From positions 20,969,874-21,033,873 of the forward strand of contig CM069455.1 in NCBI GenBank assembly GCA_035610835.1: a DNA stretch of 64,000 nucleotides, written 5' to 3'. Each line of letters opens with the position of its first letter. The first letter of the stretch is position 1. A program made the position numbers and the translations under genes. The notes under the pieces were generated by a model. The model did not search any database, was not told where the DNA came from, and worked only from the letters and a program-made list of their open reading frames with translations. Shown piece after piece: positions 60,936 to 64,000 of this stretch. This DNA is from Ophiura sarsii (Eukaryota > Echinodermata > Ophiuroidea > Amphilepidida > Ophiuridae).

Positions 60936-62120
60936 ACTAATTCGAATCGGGAGAATGTGGCCGTATCACCAGCCCAGCTAGCTGGCTACATGCTTTAGTC
61001 GTTTTAGTTCAAATGAGTTCAAAGGAACAATAGAACGACGTATGAAACATTCTATCTCTTACATGTAGCGGCAGATCAGATAATTGAGCGTCATTTATCT
61101 GGTTGCTACCAACGTATTATTTGTAAACGTTGCTATGGCGACCGCTCCTTTTTTTACCAGCCGAGCGCTCTTGTCACGTCATTTTCAAATCGGTGATCCG
61201 AGAGGAAAGTATTCAATTTGTAATCGTTATCATCTGGGGATGGAATTTGCCGATGTAATAAACCGATGAAATACGTGAGTGTTTAACCATTTTAATTTCT
61301 CAATTGAAATATAATTATTACGTGACATAACACTAGCGTTAAAATGTAGTTATATTTCATCATTTAATTGTCACATTGTATTAGTTATGATAGGTTACAA
61401 GATGGTGTGAATAATTATACCAACCATATTTCCCCATTCTGCCATTCCTTTTAAAGTATTAACAAAAATGTCTTCTAACATAATAGAGGTCCCGGGTTCC
61501 TGCGGAAAATAGGTAAGGTGGGCTCCTTAGCTCCATGTGGGATTAATGAAGATTTCGCTATTCTGTAAGTGTCGCTATTCTGTATGCATTGTTTACAAGT
61601 ATATAGTAAATAACTGATAGATGAATTTAGACTTAGGTTTATATTGATATGCCCCATTCCTCACCCCACACAATCCTCATTAACCCGCTCGTTTTAGGCA
61701 ACTTTATAAATGACCAAGATAATGATCGGAGTACTTGGATATGTTCATGTCTGTACAATACTGGCTTTTCATAAGAAACAAGAAGTTCTATAGTAATTAA
61801 GTCATGATACCTTTGAATCTTTTCTGATGTTAGATTGCACGTAGTCTATAACATCTCCGTCTTGACAAATAATTATATCATCATTATATCATGATAAATT
61901 ATTAATAATAAGTGATAACTAAGGGTTTAGTTAGGCCTAGTATCACTTATTATGGTCAATGTATTAGCAATGATTATAAAGTATTTCCTTTGATTCGAAA
62001 TAACAAAAAATATCCAGCTTTTCTTCAAAACCAGTACAAACTAAATACACTTTCAAGCTCAAAATCATGTTATCCAACCAATGATATAAAGGGGTGATTA
62101 AAGAGAACCGGGGTCCAAAA
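60936..62120. other. Intergenic DNA
   Basis: It contains the GTGGCCGTATCACCAGCCCA phrase shared with 37187. A CpG-containing stretch at 61120-61275 ends in ATAC|GTGAGT, a possible splice donor, but no coding or promoter function can be shown. Confidence 0.45.
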
Positions 62121-62591
62121 CAGTGGCGTAACTAGGGGTGGGCGAGATGGGCGAGTCTCCCATCCTGGGACATTTTTTGGGAACATTTTGGAAGCACGGG
62201 GGGAAAGGTGGTAAGGAAAAAGGAGGGGGAAAGAGAAAAAAGAAGTAAATGGTGAGGAGAGGGAGATAATGGAGAGGAAAGAAAAGGAGGAGAGGGAGGG
62301 ACAAGTGAGGGAAAGAAGGGGAGCTAGAAAGTGACAAAGGGGAGAGAGCGACAGAGAACAAAAGGGACAAATGGGGGAAAGGAGGGGAAAGGGTAGAGAA
62401 AAGGGAAAATAACATTGAGCAAAATAAAATTATTTCCAAATTTAGGATTATTGCTAAATTGTAATTGTGCTAAAATTTCAAAGTAAATTCACTTTGATCC
62501 CTCTCCTTTTTTTTTTTTCCACCACAAGGTCTTTCTTGTCTTGGGGTTTCTAACCTCGTCCACCCTTAACTGCACAAATGGTTACGCCCTG
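62121..62591. mobile_element. hAT-like short transposon (CAGTGGCGTAACTAGGGG end)
   Basis: The left end CAGTGGCGTAACTAGG and the right end GGTTACGCCCTG are inverted. The flanks GTCCAAAA (62113-62120) and GTCAAAAA (62592-62599) match at 7 of 8 bases, as for an old 8-bp duplication. The interior is mainly purine-rich (GGAGAGGGAGGG) and non-coding. Confidence 0.75.
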
Positions 62592-63082
62592 GTCAAAAAA
62601 GTGAGGGAAAATTGCACTGACGCATCTCTCTGTTTTTTTTTCAAAGCTAATTTGCTTCTTTATACGAAATTCGGGGGTACTCAGCTTTGATATTGATACG
62701 AATGTAAGACTGGCACCGTCCAGCTTTGAGACATTCGGTGATAGACAAAGAAGGGAAGTCGATGGGAAATGATGGGATGATTTGGATGCTGAAGAGTGGA
62801 CCTTAAAACGACCTTCCATGCGCGTGCTCAAAATATGGATGTGAATACCCCCCCCCCCTCCCCTCTCCCCCGGTCCGAAATATATTCGTTCATAAATATA
62901 ACATGCAATTCAGCGTGACGAGGAGATAATTTAACCCCCACCTACCATATATTACCTAATATCTTGAACTAAGTGTTATAAGTTCGAGTGTTATTAATTG
63001 TTATGGTTATGACCAACCAAATCTTGGGATTCTGACCCGTTAATTAATAACCCCTTGGCACCCCGAGATGCAAAACATACAC
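62592..63082. other. Intergenic DNA with C-runs
   Basis: A C/T-rich run at 62850-62870. No gene is supported. Confidence 0.5.
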
Positions 63083-63545
63083 TCTTAAAATATTTTACTC
63101 TAGTTAGGGTAAAATCTTACTCTTTGGAATGGTAAAAAGGGAACAACGCTTCTAGTTGAGTAAAGTTTACTCAACTTGATTGAGTAACTTGTTTACTCCG
63201 ATATTGTGCATAATTTTACTCCACAGCTGAGCAAAATCTTTACTCAACCCTTGTTGAGTAAAACTTACTCTTCTTTACTCAACTAGAAGCGTTGTTCCCT
63301 TTTGTACTCAACCGCGGGGTAAAATTTACTCAATTCATGGCGAGTAAAAATTTACTCGGATATTGAGTAAAATTGTACTCAATAACAGAGTAAAATCTTT
63401 ACTCAACCACTTACTCAACCAGTGTTGAGTAAAGTTTACTCCCCGTACAGGGTTCGTTTTTACTCAACCAGGTGGTAAAACTTAATTATGATTTAGCAGC
63501 CTGTATTGAGTAAAACATACTCAACATGGGAAAGAAACCTTAAAA
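63083..63545. repeat. GAGTAAA/TTTACTC hairpin array
   Basis: About twenty copies of TTTACTC or GAGTAAA alternate in both orientations. A longer inverted pair with GGGAACAACGCTTCTAGTTG lies at about 63138-63157 and again, inverted, at about 63283-63302. The start ACACTCTTAAAA resembles the ends of the 20998 and 60641 hairpin elements. Confidence 0.85.
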
Positions 63546-64000
63546 TCAAGGGCCCTTTGTCTCTTCACAACCTGAAAGTTGAAACATGATATGCATTAAT
63601 ACACATTCACAGGCAGCACTAAAAACATAAACAGGGTTCTATGGTTATTTGAGTTATTTATTATTTAAAAAAACAAACAGAACAAAGGCTAACAAATGAA
63701 TATACATAACAAAATTGTCCTCTTTGGAATGTGTGCCCATATGTATTGAATTAAAAAACAACAACATCAACACATCTTACACACAAAAATATTAAAACGA
63801 AACCAAAACAAAGTATCCTGCATTCAGCGATATCCTATTCCACCGTGACGACTGGTAAACATGGTAAAGGCCCTGTTGTGTTGTACGCGGTTTGCTATGG
63901 AGCAACGAACATTGCGTGATAGCCAGTGAAATATACATCATGCACTGTCGGTTACACCGTTGCTCACCGCTACATCTGGTTTTTCAGATTCCTATGCGTT
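63546..64000. other. AT-rich end of window
   Basis: No gene or repeat boundary was recognised. Confidence 0.5.

Noticed and set aside
62098..62439. 113-aa minus-strand frame
   Set aside because: Low-complexity product of a purine-rich transposon interior.

Overview
The window is AT-rich DNA from an animal nucleus. It has spliced exons with GT/AG borders, single-exon rhodopsin-family receptors, a complete APE-type LINE, tRNA-derived SINEs, foldback MITEs, microsatellites and interstitial TTAGGG-like repeats. The repeat types and small single-exon receptors suggest a marine invertebrate deuterostome (echinoderm or hemichordate are my best guesses), but nothing here fixes the species. No operon, CRISPR array or other prokaryotic feature was seen.

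Only three host genes can be supported. (1) At 676-4609 (+) lie the last four coding exons of a SnoaL-like (NTF2-like fold) protein; the first exon was not found. (2) At 9327-10607 (-) is an intact 426-aa rhodopsin-like GPCR. (3) At 48751-49875 (-) is a second intact 374-aa GPCR. The receptors share TM6 and cytoplasmic features and look like distant paralogues about 38 kb apart in the same orientation. The second has Lys in place of the DRY arginine.

Most of the rest is mobile-element DNA. 2.2-7.8 kb: hairpins, a foldback MITE inside intron 2, an intronic repeat array, a TIR element and a GC-rich foldback block. 10.7-12.3 kb: a TA-flanked MITE and a tRNA-derived SINE with a 12-bp target duplication. 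15.47-20.99 kb (-): a LINE with two long open frames (endonuclease-RT ORF2; coiled-coil plus SGNH-esterase-like ORF1). 21.0-25.5 kb: a degenerate 'GGGCACATGG' minisatellite cut by two TIR transposons with visible target duplications. 27-36.8 kb: inverted repeats, a second copy of the 5.4-kb TIR family, telomere-like repeats and long degenerate tandem repeats. 37.3-46.6 kb: three decayed LINE fragments and several MITEs.

50.7-58.8 kb holds the most unusual structure. Two apparently identical 285-bp LTRs with a 4-bp ATAT target duplication, a TGG-type candidate primer site and a purine-rich tract flank about 6.7 kb with no gag or pol. Inside is a decayed TIR DNA transposon carrying a broken gene of the HEEADT-type transposon-associated family. 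The cargo looks older than the LTR insertion, so the LTR element may have moved with it aboard. 59.0-60.3 kb is a LINE inserted in an older LINE; 60.6-63.5 kb holds more hairpin and TIR elements.

The genes form no visible pathway. The layout is two receptors and one small enzyme-fold gene scattered in a repeat-rich region with several generations of nested insertions.
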